Of a stretch of 64,000 nucleotides of DNA, positions 21,870 through 34,807 are shown in pieces. Both the position numbers and the translations under genes were made by a program. Below the pieces are notes generated by a model. It was not told the origin of the DNA. It did not search any database and saw only the letters and a program-made list of their open reading frames with translations. The stretch's first letter is position 1, and each line of letters begins with the position of its first letter. This stretch comes from Ecdyonurus torrentis (lineage: Eukaryota > Arthropoda > Insecta > Ephemeroptera > Heptageniidae). The DNA lies in contig OX439137.1 in assembly GCA_949318235.1 (NCBI GenBank), positions 15,894,350-15,958,349 on the forward strand. The letters run 5' to 3'.

Positions 21870-22181
21870 ATAGGGTGCATCCACATGACGTCATATTTAA
21901 TGCGCTTGGAGGCTATACTGGAGCAGTGAACAACATTGCTCAGTATAGGACAAACTTGGTTTTGGTTATTTTTTTTAGAGAAATAGGTTTTTTGGTTATT
22001 ATTATTTTTCTCACATACTTGAGATACTAATTTAACCTATTAGCAACGTCAATGCTCTCAAAAATATTGTATATGCATGTACTGTTTTTAAACTGGCAAG
22101 ATGAGTTATTTTCCTATGCTGCCTATGTTATTGAGTAATCCAACATGGCGTTGACTTTAATATGAATGCATACACCCTATA
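21870..22181 (+). mobile_element. Family C element, copy 2
   Basis: Starts TATAGGGTGCATCC with the octamer at 21886 and ends TGAATGCATACACCCTATA, so the termini are inverted repeats of about 12-15 bp. It is in inverted orientation to copy 1, 314 bp away. Confidence 0.78.
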
Positions 22182-22428
22182 CTGTACGTATTGATTGTAA
22201 TGATTTCTACAATAGCTTTAAAAAAAGTTCTATTCTTAGGCCAGTGAATGAAAAATTAATTTGAGGTTAATTTTGTTACTGATATCCATATAAAATATCG
22301 GAAACGCGTATTATCGTTACTTAGTTTTATCTTTCTGACGTCCAAAATTGACGTTTAATTTATTATTATTTAGTAATTTATAAAAATAGTATAGCATGGA
22401 CTATAAAATAAAGGATTTTGTAACGTAT

Positions 22429-22463
<35 letters not shown>

Positions 22464-22627
22464 GGTAAATAAATTCATATAGCTAAAAATTTTAATTTCA
22501 GCAACATTTGCATAATAATTATTCTGTACATGGTATTAAAAATATATTATAAGAAGAGCTTTAATATTTATGCAGTTCTCAACTAGACGATATAGACAAT
22601 GTTTAGTTCTATGGACTAAACTAGTTC

Positions 22628-23131
22628 ACGCAATTTAATGAGGAAGGTGAACTATTTTTAACCCCCACTTTTTATGACATTTTTGAAAAGAGCGTTAAAA
22701 AAATTTTAAGGTGCTATTTTTTTATTAGAACGATTGGAGCATGGGAAGTATTTTTAATTAATTTTTAAAAATCGACCATCAAATGAATGTAAAAATAATA
22801 AAATGAATGTGACGTCATCAATCGGGCATTTATTTTGAAAAGTATTGACCGTAGAAGGTTCAGTAGCCAGTTTTTTGAAATCCTGAGGACAAACTGATTT
22901 CATTAAACTGGTAACTGAACCTCGAACAATAAGTATTTGCCGAGAAAAAAAGTGGAGTGATGACGTCACAGGCTTTCTAGGCCGATTTTCAAAAATTAAT
23001 TAAAAATACTTCGCATGCTCCAATCGTCCCAAGAAAAAAGATCGACTCAAAAATTTTTAAAGCTCTTTCCAAAAATATCATAAACTCAACAACAAATTTT
23101 CAATTCACCTTCCTCATTGAAGCGTAAATTG
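22628..23131. repeat. Palindrome I, long inverted repeat with two CRE octamers
   Basis: About 500 bp. The left end AATGAGGAAGGTGAA is matched by TTCACCTTCCTCATT near 23106, and GATTGGAGCATG near 22733 by CATGCTCCAATCG near 23015. Octamers at 22810 and 22961 sit symmetrically in the arms. MITE-like, with no ORF. Confidence 0.72.
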
Positions 23132-23680
23132 TATGCAATTTCTTTTATCTGGGAGGGAAGTTCAATATTTAAATCTTTTTGTGCATAATAGTAATTTTAA
23201 TATGTAAATGGATATAGATTAAGAGCGGTAGATAGAGAGAGAACAATACACATAAAAGTACTATTTCACTATAACATTAAAAACATAAATACTATACAAT
23301 TACAATATTCTTTTCTGAGTCATAGGAAATTAGTTAAAAATATACACACGCATTACAATTGTTTGAATTAAAATAAACATGGAAAATGTCGCATAATTAC
23401 CGTGGTTGAAATTACAGAGCGGTGTAGACATAAAAAACTTAATGTCGCCATACTTCAGTGATTCTCTTCCTTGTATATAATGTAATATTAATCATGCACC
23501 TCTAGTCATATGAGTATGATTTATCATATAAGAAATAGAAGCTATGTGGTTTAACTTTTTTAATTAAATGATTCATATCTATTAAATCAACTACAATATT
23601 CAAATCTTTGGTCAACCTTTTACATTACTATCATACTCTCTTAATTTTTAAAGCTATACTGTATTAGTCACCGAGCAATG
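23132..23680. other. AT-rich gap, nothing recognised
   Basis: No gene, RNA or family repeat visible. Confidence 0.4.
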
Positions 23681-23871
23681 TACAGTCAACCGGGGTAACT
23701 TTGAACACCCATTTATCTCTACTTTGGGAACTCATTTCAAAATTTTGAAACATGGCATTAAGATTAAAAACAAATTTAAACAATAGCAAGATTCTTCAAA
23801 TTTCTAAAAAGAGGCCTAATTGAGTGTAATTGGGTCTACTTGGGTGTTCAAAGTCACCCCAGTTGACTGTA
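23681..23871. mobile_element. Element K, miniature transposon with 31-bp terminal inverted repeats
   Basis: 191 bp starting TACAGTCAACCGGGGTAACT and ending with the complement of TACAGTCAACTGGGGTGACT. The repeats continue through TTGAACACCCA on both sides. The TA-bounded ends suggest the Tc1/mariner group. Single copy in this window. Confidence 0.82.
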
Positions 23872-24035
23872 GTTTGCTTTTTTTCTTATTTTTTAATAAC
23901 TTTGTGTTTCATCTATAAAAATTCAGACATGGAAAGAAGAAATAACAAAACTTACTGATGCATTTATGTCATTATAAAATTAGACATTTTTCTAAATTGG
24001 AACCGCATAAACAACTTTACTGTTTATTATAATAT

Positions 24036-24353
24036 TTAAAGGCGTAGAACACCTTGAACAAAAAACTTGCCTAATATCCTAACATACCCAAATATCATCA
24101 TTATTTTGGCCGGAGTCATTGATTTCTAATTTATTTTCCATTCACAAAATGTCAGTTGCGGGTTTAATACGTCACAGCTCGCCTGTTTCCGCGCGCGTGG
24201 ACCAGGCGAGCTGTGACGTAGTAAACCCGCAACTGACATTTTGTGAATAGAAAATAAATTAGAAATCAATGACTCCGGCCAAATTAAAGATGATATTTGG
24301 GTATGTTAGGATATTAGGCAAGTTTTTTTGTTCAAGGTGTTCTACGCCTTTAA
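24036..24353. mobile_element. Family B palindromic element, copy 3
   Basis: Nearly perfect ends TTAAAGGCGTAGAACACCTT and complement. The inner arms GTTGCGGGTTTAATACGTCA and complement surround a GC-rich centre CGCGCGCGTGG. The octamer is degenerate (ATACGTCA, TGACGTAG) on both sides. Confidence 0.85.
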
Positions 24354-24470
24354 GCAAATATAACATAGTTATTATACAGTATAGTTTAAATTTAGTTGTA
24401 AAATACTGCACAAAATGTTACTGAAATTTAGCTAGCATATAATTATTATACGTATTTATTTTTGTCCGCG

Positions 24471-24791
24471 TATAGGGTGTATCCGCATGACGTCATATTG
24501 AATGCACTTTTACGCCACACTGGATCACTAAACAGCATTGCTCAGTATCTGACAAACGTCGTTGTATAGTTGTTTTGCTATTTTCTTTGGGAAATCGGTT
24601 AACATTTTGCTATATATTATTGCTATTTTTCTAACTTTCTTATCAGTGTTAATGCTCTCATAAAAATATTCCTAGTATTATGCAAGTATTTTTGAACTGG
24701 CAAAATGTGTAATTTTCCTATACCAGCCCATGCTATTTCGTGCTCACGTATAATGCTTTCGTATATCGGGTGCAAGCATATTACACCCTAA
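24471..24791 (+). mobile_element. Family C element, copy 3
   Basis: Starts TATAGGGTGTATCCGCATGA with the octamer at 24488 and ends near ATTACACCCTA. It directly follows a TTTTTGTCCGCG end that resembles the right end of the element at 47577-47778, so it may have inserted next to another element. Confidence 0.7.
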
Positions 24792-25530
24792 ACCCTGCCT
24801 ATGTGTACAATACAAATAACTTTACGACATGGAAAAATAAATTACGTAATTTACGTTGCTTTTGTGTAGTTCTAGCATTATTGTTGCAAAAGAGGAATAA
24901 CTTAATAAATATGATGCTATTATACACCCCTTTCACATCCTTGCGCTTTGACGCCATGTTTGTGGTGCCTAATGTATTTACCAGCATATAGGGAAACGTC
25001 ATTTTCTCTCATTTTTCGCATAAATAAAAGTGTATAAACTGAAAGCATTTTTCTCCTATTCTTCTACCTTATTTGGACCTAGAAACGAGGCTTTAATAGA
25101 GGGTTGAAACTTTTTTTGTTGTTAAAAAAAAAATAATAAGGTTTCTCCTATGCTGGTCTGTATATTCCTGACCAACAAAATGGCTGATTTTAAATATGAG
25201 TGCAAGCGGTCTATACACAATATATTTAATTATTATTATAACGTAAGTAAGTTAGTGATTTTATCAATTTAACATAAGTTACGTTGTGGTTAACAAAAAT
25301 TTACTAAAAATGGGCATGTATGCGCATAAATAATTATTTTGTAACCATGCATGATGGTTACCAAAGCAAAGACACACTACCAAAATTAAATACGCATATA
25401 ATAATTATGCTAGCCAATTTTCAGCAAAACTTTGTTTATTATAATAACAAAATTTATGCTACATTGAATATAATATTGCTATATTATATTTACATCGAAT
25501 AAATACAATCCTGGTATCTGATTCGATGAT

Positions 25531-25708
25531 TGTGACGTCATATACAGGAGACACCATACCGTAAAAATACAAATAATTAAAAAAAAAAAAAAAAGTTATC
25601 AACGAGTCCAGCCAATCCAATATATTGATTTTCAGGTATGTTAGGTTATATAATATTTATAATCTATTATTCAGAGATAGTTATTGTGTAAGTTTACTAT
25701 GCCTTTAA
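25531..25708 (+). mobile_element. Diverged right half of a family B-like element
   Basis: TGTGACGTCATA at 25531 is followed by GATTTTCAGGTATGTTAGG and CTATGCCTTTAAA, the order seen in the right halves of family B. The left arm is not seen, and an A run interrupts it. Confidence 0.5.
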
Positions 25709-26234
25709 ATTTCATATACCATAAATTTAAATAATCACAAGACATAAAGAAACACTTTTTTTTTTTTATTATGCGAGATTTCATTTATTTTAATGACTAT
25801 TAAAAATTATCGCAGTTGGAAATATAACAAGAATAATATAGCACCTGTTTTACACTTTCTATATATATAAAACTATATAGTATGCGATAATGAACACAAA
25901 AACTCTATATACTATTTTCTCTCTAATACTATATTCACTCACAACCCTTTTTCTGTGACACAAATGGTTACTTTTCGCCTGCGTTTGACACTTTCAGATA
26001 TAATTTATGCAAAAAGAAGGGAGGCTAAAGGAGTAGGAACTCTTGCATAAATTATATTAAAATAGCTCAATGTTTAGAAGCAAACAAAAATTTATTTTTC
26101 AGGAAAAAAAAATATATTAAAACTTTACAATTTTTTTGAAAGTATTTGAAAAATTATATAGATATGTAATATATTATATTACTCATGGAAATTAAACACA
26201 AAAATTGAGACGACGTAAAAAAGAAAGAAAGGGG

Positions 26235-26268
<34 letters not shown>

Positions 26269-27827
26269 ACAAACTGCAGAAGTAAAAAAAAATAGAGAAA
26301 TAACGAATAACTTTCAAAGTCTTTCTTATACATCTTTCTTTCATTGATAATTTTGTAATTTTTGTTCCATTTTGTGTTTTTATTAACACCATTTTTATGT
26401 CTTCTAAAAATATAAACAAATGAACCTTTGAAGTTTGAAATTTTTACCGTCACATAATGATTATATACATTTTTTTTCTATTTCGTCTGTAAAAGAAGAT
26501 TAAAGGTTTTTTTATATTTTAACAAAAGTTTAGCATAATATTTAGATAACCTTTTAAACAAAAAAATATATATATAATACTTGGATTTTGAAATGTCATA
26601 ATATTCCCAATAGGTTTCAAATTTTAAGCTTACACTGATCTGTTAATGTTTATAATTGTGTGTTGTGAGGTTTGAAACTTCTTTTGTTATAAAAAAAATG
26701 ACGTTTTTCCTATCCTGGCCAATATATTCCTGACCAACAAAACGGCGGCTCTTAAATATGAGTGCAACCGGTCTATAACAACAAAAATAAAGCTAAATAC
26801 ATAGTCCCGCAATGATAAGATAGGAATTTAGGGGATCTGGAACCCAAACTTTTCCCGAACGCCACACCAATAACTTTTCGATTGTATACTGTAAAATATA
26901 TGTCTTTTGGTAAAATTTTTACAATATATAGGAAGAAAAATTAATTCTCCAACTTGAAAATACATTTTAAATTAAGTTTCAGCAAGTTGGTAGTTGAGTA
27001 GGTATGCGAGATTGCATATAAGAACATTTTTATGTTTGATGGCCCCTTTAAGTGAAAAAGGATGCTACGCATATCTTCTTTTATAGGTTTTTATATGCCT
27101 AATCACAAAAAATTGTCCTACACAATTATATACTTAAAAATTTAATAAAATTACATACCTTTAATTAAAAAAAAAAATAAATTTGGGCGTGTCCAATGCG
27201 TAAATATAACGCGGAACCAAAGTAATAAGTTTTGTACAGCAGATTATTTAAAAAGTACCGTGTTTTAGCTATTTCAGTTTCTTACTGTAATATTTTCTTA
27301 AAAACCAGGAAATTTTATTTAAACTGGTGGATGTGGTGGAATAGAAGCTTATAGGAAGTCTGGAATAGCCAATCATCATTAAGAATTATATCAAACACTG
27401 CACTTGAAGTATAAGCAAGGAAGTATGGAATGTTTTATGTATACTAAATGTGTGTATATAAGTATATAAAATTATATATGTAATATTTATGATTATTTTT
27501 TTCTTCTTTTTTTTTTTTTATTTTTTTTTTTTTAATATAAAAAAGAAAACAAATTATTATGTTATTTATAGACGCTTTGGTATATTGGGGAAAAAAAAAC
27601 ATACAGAAAATCCCCAAATAAACAGAAGATATAATAATAATTACGATTTGCCGATTAAAAATAATAACCTTCAGAATTGATGTTATATATAACATCAATT
27701 CTTTTTATGTTTTTATATGAAATGTAAAACCAAGAAAACTATATTTGTAAAAATTATGAGGCATCGCATGCAAAATTTATAATTATAGGGATTTGAAATT
27801 TTAGGTTTATAAAGACACAATATTTTT

Positions 27828-27858
<31 letters not shown>

Positions 27859-28272
27859 AACTAAAGTACTTTTGTTTAAATACGTTTAAAGGCAGTACCA
27901 AATTTGATGGTTAAAATATAGAGATTTTGATCCACTCAAACTTCTTTTATAATTATATAATAATTTTATATTAATTTATATGTTTAAGATACAGCTTAAA
28001 TAACAACAAAATAAAAAATAATTTAGTGCAAAAAAAAAAAAAAAAAAAAAAAAAATGCAATGCAATGCAATAATAAATTGAAATGATAAAAATTTGTTAA
28101 TGTTCATATACCATAATATGATTTTGTTGGCGTGAAAGAAAAAACAATTTCGACAATTAACTGAGTTGATAGTACAGTACAAGGACTTAATTATTTTTAC
28201 TATGCTATGAAGTTATAGATTTCTAAAAATTATTAATTATTCACACTTTTTAATATATTTTTACTATACAGT
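25709..28272. other. AT-rich stretch with microsatellites
   Basis: No gene. It contains (GA)n at about 26230-26268, T/A runs near 27500-27545, (TTG)n at about 27828-27858 and poly(A) near 28030. A fragment near 26690-26775 with CTGACCAACAAAACGGCGG matches one near 25140-25220. Confidence 0.45.
27828..27858. repeat. (TTG)n microsatellite
   Basis: About ten TTG units. Confidence 0.92.
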
Positions 28273-28509
28273 TTAAAGGAATAGACCAGAGAAAAACAAA
28301 AGCATTTATATCACAAAACACTTCATGGGATTTACATAAATAACATTAGTTTGTCTCAAAACCCAACAGTAGCCCTGTAGCAGTGACCAGAAAGTTCGTG
28401 GGGCTACATTAACATTCTTGTAAAAATTAACATCAGTTTTGAAGATCCCATTTCGTGTTTATACATTAAAAAGCACATGTTATTTATTTTATGTGGTCTA
28501 TGGCTTTAA
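28273..28509 (+). mobile_element. Family A miniature element, copy 5, internally deleted
   Basis: Both ends are intact (TTAAAGGAATAGACCAGAG and CTATGGCTTTAA), but about 105 bp of the middle, including the octamer, is missing between AGTGACCAGAAAGTTC and GTGGGGCTACATTAAC. Confidence 0.82.
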
Positions 28510-28788
28510 GTCGAACATAAGATTTTTTTAATGTTGTCAAAATTCGGATAATTCTTTAATTTAGATTACAGATAAAAGCTTAGCTACATAAAGGCACTTG
28601 GATACCCCCCCCCCCCCCCCCAAAAAAAAAATGTAATGCATGATATCGCTATCAGGAAAGGAAGCTTGTAAAAATTGTATTGTGATGGTAATACAATTTT
28701 CATCTTATTTAATTATCAAGCTAAATATTAAATCATGTAGTCAGTCTATTTGACGATACTCTGAGTACCAATAATTTTTATAGGTGAT

Positions 28789-29075
28789 GGTGAACGCAGA
28801 GCGATTGTGCAGCAAAAAGCCTACCTTTAAAACTTGCAGGCGCATTTTTTATTTTTTTTTTAATGTAAAAATCGAATTACTTTTATTTAGAAAATTAAAA
28901 GAATGGATCGGACCCTTATCAAGGTTATGGGTGATAATGATTTTTATTTATTATTTTATTTTAAAGTTTGGTGCAGTAGTTTTCTCAAAAATCGCTTATA
29001 TGGCCCCACAATATGCTAGGATAAGAAATTAGGTGACTAAGCTTTTGCCGCGCACTTTACCGATGTCAATTGAAT
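28789..29075 (+). mobile_element. Diverged family D relative
   Basis: GCAGTAGTTTTCTCAAAAAT near 28970 and TTTGCCGCGCACTTTACCGA near 29043 follow the order of the D elements, with much divergence upstream. It directly abuts family C copy 4. Confidence 0.5.
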
Positions 29076-29080
29076 AATTT

Positions 29081-29375
29081 TATAGGGTGTACGCGCATGA
29101 CGTCATATTAAGTGCGATTGGAGGCCATAATGGAGTAGTGAATAACATTGCTGAGCATAGGACAAACTTCGTTTAACCTCATTTTCTTCGGGAAATCCCT
29201 TATTATTATTTTGTTATTTTTCGCACATACTTGAGATACAAATTCAACATATTTACAACATAAATGCTCACAAAAATATTGCAGTGTTTTTAAACTGGCA
29301 AAATGAGTTATTTTCCTATGCCACCTATATTATTGAGTTATCCAGCATGGCGTCGACTTTAACATGAATGTATTA
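29081..29375 (+). mobile_element. Family C element, copy 4
   Basis: Starts TATAGGGTGTACGCGCATGA with the octamer at 29098. The interior matches the other copies (AAACTGGCAAAATGAGTTAT). The far end is truncated after ACATGAATGTATTAATG. Confidence 0.75.
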
Positions 29376-29924
29376 ATGAGCAGGATTTGACAAATAAATC
29401 TAAGTAGGAAAAAAAAAAATACTGAGATATACAAAATTTGTTGATTATAATTTTATACTTGAATTTTTCTCTGAAACTAAATAAAAAAATTTCAATTACT
29501 ATTTTATAACTCTATATTGAACTCGGTGAGTAAACTTTCTTATATAATACTAAAAAATTGATGTCCTTTACTGAGAAGAAATAAATAAATTTTCATTAAA
29601 AGCTCCATAGAGACTTTTATGTTATAAATTTCATGCGGGATGTTTTTCTATGAAAATTGGATCGATTAAGGTGGGTACTTCATATATATATACGCAACTT
29701 TACGCAACCTATTGCGAATATTTTGACCACTCCTATCTTATGAATATTAAAGGTCCGCAGTATTATAGAAGGAGCCAATAAGTAACAAATATATATTTTT
29801 TGTTTTATTTGAAAATACTGCATATCTCAATATCTTGTTTATTAATTAATAATGAATTTTATATTCACTTTAGAAAATCTTTAATTTACAAATAATACGA
29901 TTTTGGTTTTTATTTGTAAACAGC

Positions 29925-30240
29925 ATGAAATGCATAAGGGTCTTAAAGTTTACGTCATATTGGATAACTCAGTAACATGGGCTGCATAGGAAAATAACTC
30001 ATTTTGCGAATTTAAAAATACCAAGCAATATTTTTGAGAGCATTGATGCTGTTCATAGTTAAGTATCTCAAGTATATGTGGGAAAAAAATAATATCAAAC
30101 TATTAACCAATTTCCTAACCAAAAAATAGAAAATAAATAGCCAAAAACGAAGTTTGTACTATGCTGAGCAATGTTATTCATTACTCCAGTATGGCGTTTT
30201 TAAGTGCATTAAATATGACGTCATGCGCATACACCCTATA
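29925..30240 (-). mobile_element. Family C element, copy 5
   Basis: Inverted to copy 4. It ends GCATACACCCTATA with the octamer at 30216. The interior reads TAACATGGGCTGCATAGG and GCATTGATGCTG, as in copy 1. Confidence 0.75.
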
Positions 30241-31107
30241 TAATCTTTTTCTTTTTACTAAATGAAATTATAAAATATTATAATCGAGATATATATTATA
30301 AAATTATACTTGCAGTTAAAAAGTTGTGATAAAAATGTGTAATCGACACTTTTCTGTACGTATATTATAAGCTTATTATAAAATAAATAAAATAGATAAA
30401 TAAATAAAACTAAAATCATTAACTGTATACAGAACAATGACCTTCATATTGATTATGTTTTTTGCTGACTTTGTTCATATTAAACACATATTTTCATTTA
30501 CACCTTACTGTACCTTTCAAAACGTAATTCTACGTAGCTATAATGTACTGTACCATATGAGGTATAAATATTGCATAAAATTTTATGTACCATCACATAT
30601 GAGAATTTAAATAAAAATCAATAAAAGTTCATTAAAATTTCAATAGATAACAAAACGTATAATACATACTTATACGATTATGTATATAAAAAAATAAGTG
30701 CATATAAAGGGGGGAAAATTTGTGTACAATATCAAAATGCTGATTAAAATCTAAATGGTTTCGAATTACAACAGGGAGGGTAACATTTTTTTTTAACACG
30801 CAACATGTTTTATCAAAATCATTATTTTTAATTTTTTTTTCTTTCTCTCTCTTTTCTGTTATTAACTTTATAGCGTTTTTGTATTCTTATTTTAGAGAAA
30901 GATCAAAACTTTTTTTTTTTATCTCATTTTCAGTATTTTAAACGAAAGAATTTTGTGATTATACGTGTTTTCTCCCACGATAAAAACATAGAAAAACATA
31001 AGTTTTTCTCAAACACTAACTACAAAGTAGAAGTAAGTAATGTAATTAATAGTAACATTCATCATTATACATCTAATTCTAATGTACGAGAGTATACTGG
31101 AGAGAGG
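30241..31107. other. AT-rich gap, nothing recognised
   Basis: No ORF, RNA gene or family repeat is visible. The stretch ends at the SINE-like element. Confidence 0.4.
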
Positions 31108-31258
31108 TGAGTCTCGGTAGGGTAATGGTTAAGGCAGATCCGGATTCGAGTCCCGGTCAAGTCAAACTCCATTTCATTTCATTTCATTTCATTTCATTTC
31201 ATTTCATTTCATTTCATTTCATTTCATTTCTTTTTTTTTTTTTTTTTTTTTTTTTTTT
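31108..31258 (+). mobile_element. tRNA-derived SINE fragment with (ATTTC)n tail
   Basis: GAGTCTCGGTAGGGTAATGG holds a pol III A box and GGATTCGAGTCCCGG a B box. The anticodon arm present in the copy at 53447-53517 is deleted. It is followed at 31170-31230 by about 12 ATTTC units and then a T run, a typical SINE tail arrangement. Confidence 0.75.
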
Positions 31259-31531
31259 GTAAAACGAAAGCCAATTAAACCCTTTCAGTACCAAAGTTTT
31301 TATCCAAAATTCAATAATAGAGATGCTATTACGTATTAAAAATGTTTCCTCACTACCAGTGCATGGATACTATATAGTGAAATGGGTTAAGATTATTATA
31401 CATCTATAATGTTTACGGAGACCTCATGTATCTTTAATACGCATGCATACTTACATCGACATTATACCTTCTAAAAGATTGAATATTCAGTAAAAATGCA
31501 CTCATACTTTGACGCTAAATCAATGCATTTC

Positions 31532-31870
31532 TTAAAGGAATAGACCAGAGAAAAACACACGCATTTATATCACAAAACACCTGATGGGACTTACATAAAT
31601 AACATTAGTTTGTCTCAAAACCCAATAGTAGCCCCGTAGCAGTGAACAGAATATTCAATTTATGCAACCCGCACAAAATTTTCATACTGATTTTGCATGT
31701 TTCTGACGTCATAAACATGAATAATCACGCAAATTACAGTATTTTCATGCTCTCTCGTGGGACTACATTAACATTCTGGCAAAAATTGTCTACAGTTTTT
31801 AAGATCCCATTTCGTGTTTATTCATTAAAAAGCACATAATAATGTTGTTTTATGTAATCTATGGCTTTAA
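31532..31870 (+). mobile_element. Family A miniature element, copy 6
   Basis: Full length, TTAAAGGAATAGACCAGAG to CTATGGCTTTAA, with TGACGTCA at 31704. Confidence 0.85.
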
Positions 31871-32522
31871 TGAAAGAAAAAAGTTTTTTTTTTTTGTTTC
31901 TTATTACAAATTTTAGTCAAATTCCTGCAGTAACCCCTTTACTGTGATTAAAATAGTTTTCTTCAATTTTTAAATCATTGTCCAAAATTACATATGGCAA
32001 CGTTTGAACTTATACGTTCAAAGAAAGGAAAAATGTAATTTCATAAAAATTACTAACAAAATTTAAATATAATATTTTGAATTATATAAGTACTTGATGG
32101 TCATTACAAAAACAATCCAAATTCTCTGTTATACAAAAGCTTTCAATTAAAATGTAAAGTAGTTCTGAAAATAACTATGCATAAGTACAGACCCTCGCCT
32201 TGATGAGATATGGATTATCTCTCTGCGTATGGAGCCACAATTTCTACAAGTTAGTCCTTTGTTTGTGTACCACAGTAATTTTACATTTTCATTTCAAAAC
32301 TATGCATGAACAGAAAAACGACTTTATTAATGTTATAAGTTTTAGTAAGTAAACTAAGAAAAATGAGTTACTGATAAACTACAGTCAAGCAAAATTGGAT
32401 TGCGTCTTTGGGGAAGTTGGACGGTACGGTAGGAAAAATGAACCACTCAAACGTGGGGAGTGATGGGTAAAGACACTTAAAAAGCACTTATATAAGGTGC
32501 GTTTTTTTTTTCCAACCACCTA

Positions 32523-32560
<38 letters not shown>

Positions 32561-33113
32561 TTATGCAAATGCCAACCTCCTCTTATGACCTATGACCGAT
32601 CTAATTCTGCAGTCAAGTGCAGTAATTGAATACATTGGTGGAAGAGTGTATAAACTGTGTATATAATTATTAAGATATTATTGGAAATAAATATCTGACA
32701 GTTATAATAATTTTAATATGAAAAATCGAATTGTATAATACTAGATATAATAATTTTCACAGACTATACGGAAAATGACCCACCAATTCTCACACACGCA
32801 CTGACACACACAGAAGTAAAAAATTATAATGATAAAACATTTTATGTCACATTTTTAACCTTTTATTAATGTTATTAAGGTAGGTAGTGGAGTTGAAGTA
32901 GTAAAGTGGAAAAGACAACTACGGGTGTAATTTCTTACATAATGTCTTTAGTTGAATATAATATGATATAATTTTTTTTAGTGTTTGTGAGGGAAACAAA
33001 GAATGTATTTAAGTGTAGAATAATCCTTTGTATGAAATTCAGATACCACAACGTTAAGCTTAAATTTGCATTACTTGAAACCGTTGGTAAAATAATTGGA
33101 ACGAAAGAACGAA
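31871..33113. other. Non-coding stretch
   Basis: No gene seen. A T run of about 32 lies near 32526-32557. Parts near 32170-32270 and 32400-32480 are less AT-rich and unrecognised. Confidence 0.4.
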
Positions 33114-33253
33114 CGAATGAATAAATGAATGAATGAACGAACGAACGAATGAATGAATGAATGAATGAATGAATGAATGAATGAATGAATGAATGAATGA
33201 ATGAATGAATGAATGAATGAATGAATGAATGAATGAATGAATGAATGAATGAA
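33114..33253. repeat. (TGAA)n microsatellite with ACGA interruptions
   Basis: About 35 tetranucleotide units, with GAACGAACGA variants at the left end. On the minus strand it reads as an artefactual FIHS-repeat ORF. Confidence 0.96.
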
Positions 33254-33273
33254 ACACTTCAATGCAAAATTAT

Positions 33274-33585
33274 TTAAAGGCGTAGAACACCTCGAACAAA
33301 AAACTTAACTACTATCCTAACGTACCAAAATATCAACGTTGATTTGGAAGGAGTCATATTGATTTCTTATTTATTTTCCGTTCAAGAAATGGAAATGCGG
33401 ACTCTGACTTCACAGCTCGCCTGGTTCACGCGGGCGTAAAACAAACGAGCTGTGACGTCACAGTCCGCACCCACCTTTTTGTGAGTGGAAAATAAATTAG
33501 AAAACTCCGGCAAAATCAACGTTAATATTCCAAGTTTTTAGGATATTAGGAAAGTTATTTTGTTTAAAGTGTTCCTACGCCTTTA
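33274..33585. mobile_element. Family B palindromic element, copy 4
   Basis: Ends TTAAAGGCGTAGAACACCTC and complement. The inner arms hold ATGCGGACTCTGACTTCACA and, reversed, GTGCGGACTGTGACGTCACA. The octamer is intact only on the right (33453). Confidence 0.82.
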
Positions 33586-34496
33586 ATATTATTTGAACAA
33601 AAATCAAAATTCTACATAACTTCCTTAAAACATTTCAAAATTATTAAGAAACTAAGCCTCTAAAACCACAAATGAATACGCAGATAACAACAAGAAACAA
33701 CAAAAATGTTTAGTTCAACAAAATAGTATTGCATTATTCTAAATAAAAAAAAATAAAAAAATTAAAAAAAAAACTTCCTTGTGTAAAATATAAGAGGCGT
33801 GGATATAGTCCGATATCTTAAAACTTTGATTAAAAATTCCTATTAAATCAAATTTGCTATCATTTTAAAGCTTACTGCATTTATCATCAGTGATAAAAAT
33901 TTCAGGGTAGATTACCATGCAAATAAAGAAGAAAAAAACTTAAAAATAATAATATTTTACATAGCGATACACCAAAATTTATACAAAATCTTACAGTCTG
34001 TACTACCAAATTTTTTTTTTTTTTTTTTTTCTTAATAGACTGATTGCTATAATAATGACTCCTCCTAAAAAAAAGAAAATAAAAATCAAATAAATTTAAT
34101 ATAAAATAATTAAAAAAAAAAAAAAAAAAAAGCAACAATATAAAGGTTGATAATAAAACATATGGCTGAGTGCAATTAAAAATAAATTACTGTTATTAAA
34201 GTTGTCACATACACACGCTTTTGTAATGCCTAATTATGTACAGTCAAGTACAAATAAATTGCAAGTTAATCGATACATATTCTGAGAATACTATAATATC
34301 AACTGCGTAGTAAAAAATATTAACACAATTGTTTACTTTATTTCATCAAAAGGTGTAACTTTTATCACTGAATCTTCATTTTTATATACTGTAGGAAAAC
34401 TTTTAATTTATAGCTTTGAGTTAGAACACGAAAATGTCATTTTCTTAAATATGCAAGACCATAATCATATAACGATGTAAATTTTGACAAGCATAC
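33586..34496. other. AT-rich gap, nothing recognised
   Basis: Poly(A) and poly(T) runs only, with no gene or family repeat. Confidence 0.4.
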
Positions 34497-34807
34497 TATA
34501 GGGGGTGTGCGTATGACGTCATTTTGAATGCTTTTCGATGCTCTTCTTGAGCAATGAATAAACATTGCTCAGCATATAGTACAAACGTAGTTTTTAGCTA
34601 TTTTCTTTGGAAAATGAGCTATTTTTTTGTTATTATTTTTCTTGCATACTTGAGATACTAATTCAAACCTGTTCACAGCATCAATGCTCTCAAAAATATT
34701 GTAAAATATTTTTAAACTGGCAAAATAAGTCATTTTTCCTATACTGGCACATGTTATTTAGCGCTCACTTATGGCGTCGACTTTTACATGAATGAGACCA
34801 ACCTATA
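34497..34807 (+). mobile_element. Family C element, copy 6
   Basis: Starts TATAGGGGGTGTGCGTATGA with the octamer at 34514, shares the internal AAACTGGCAAAATAAGTCAT, and ends near GACCAACCTATA. More diverged than the other copies. Confidence 0.68.

Noticed and set aside
33060..33262. ORF of repeated FIHS residues
   Set aside because: A direct reading of the (TGAA)n microsatellite.
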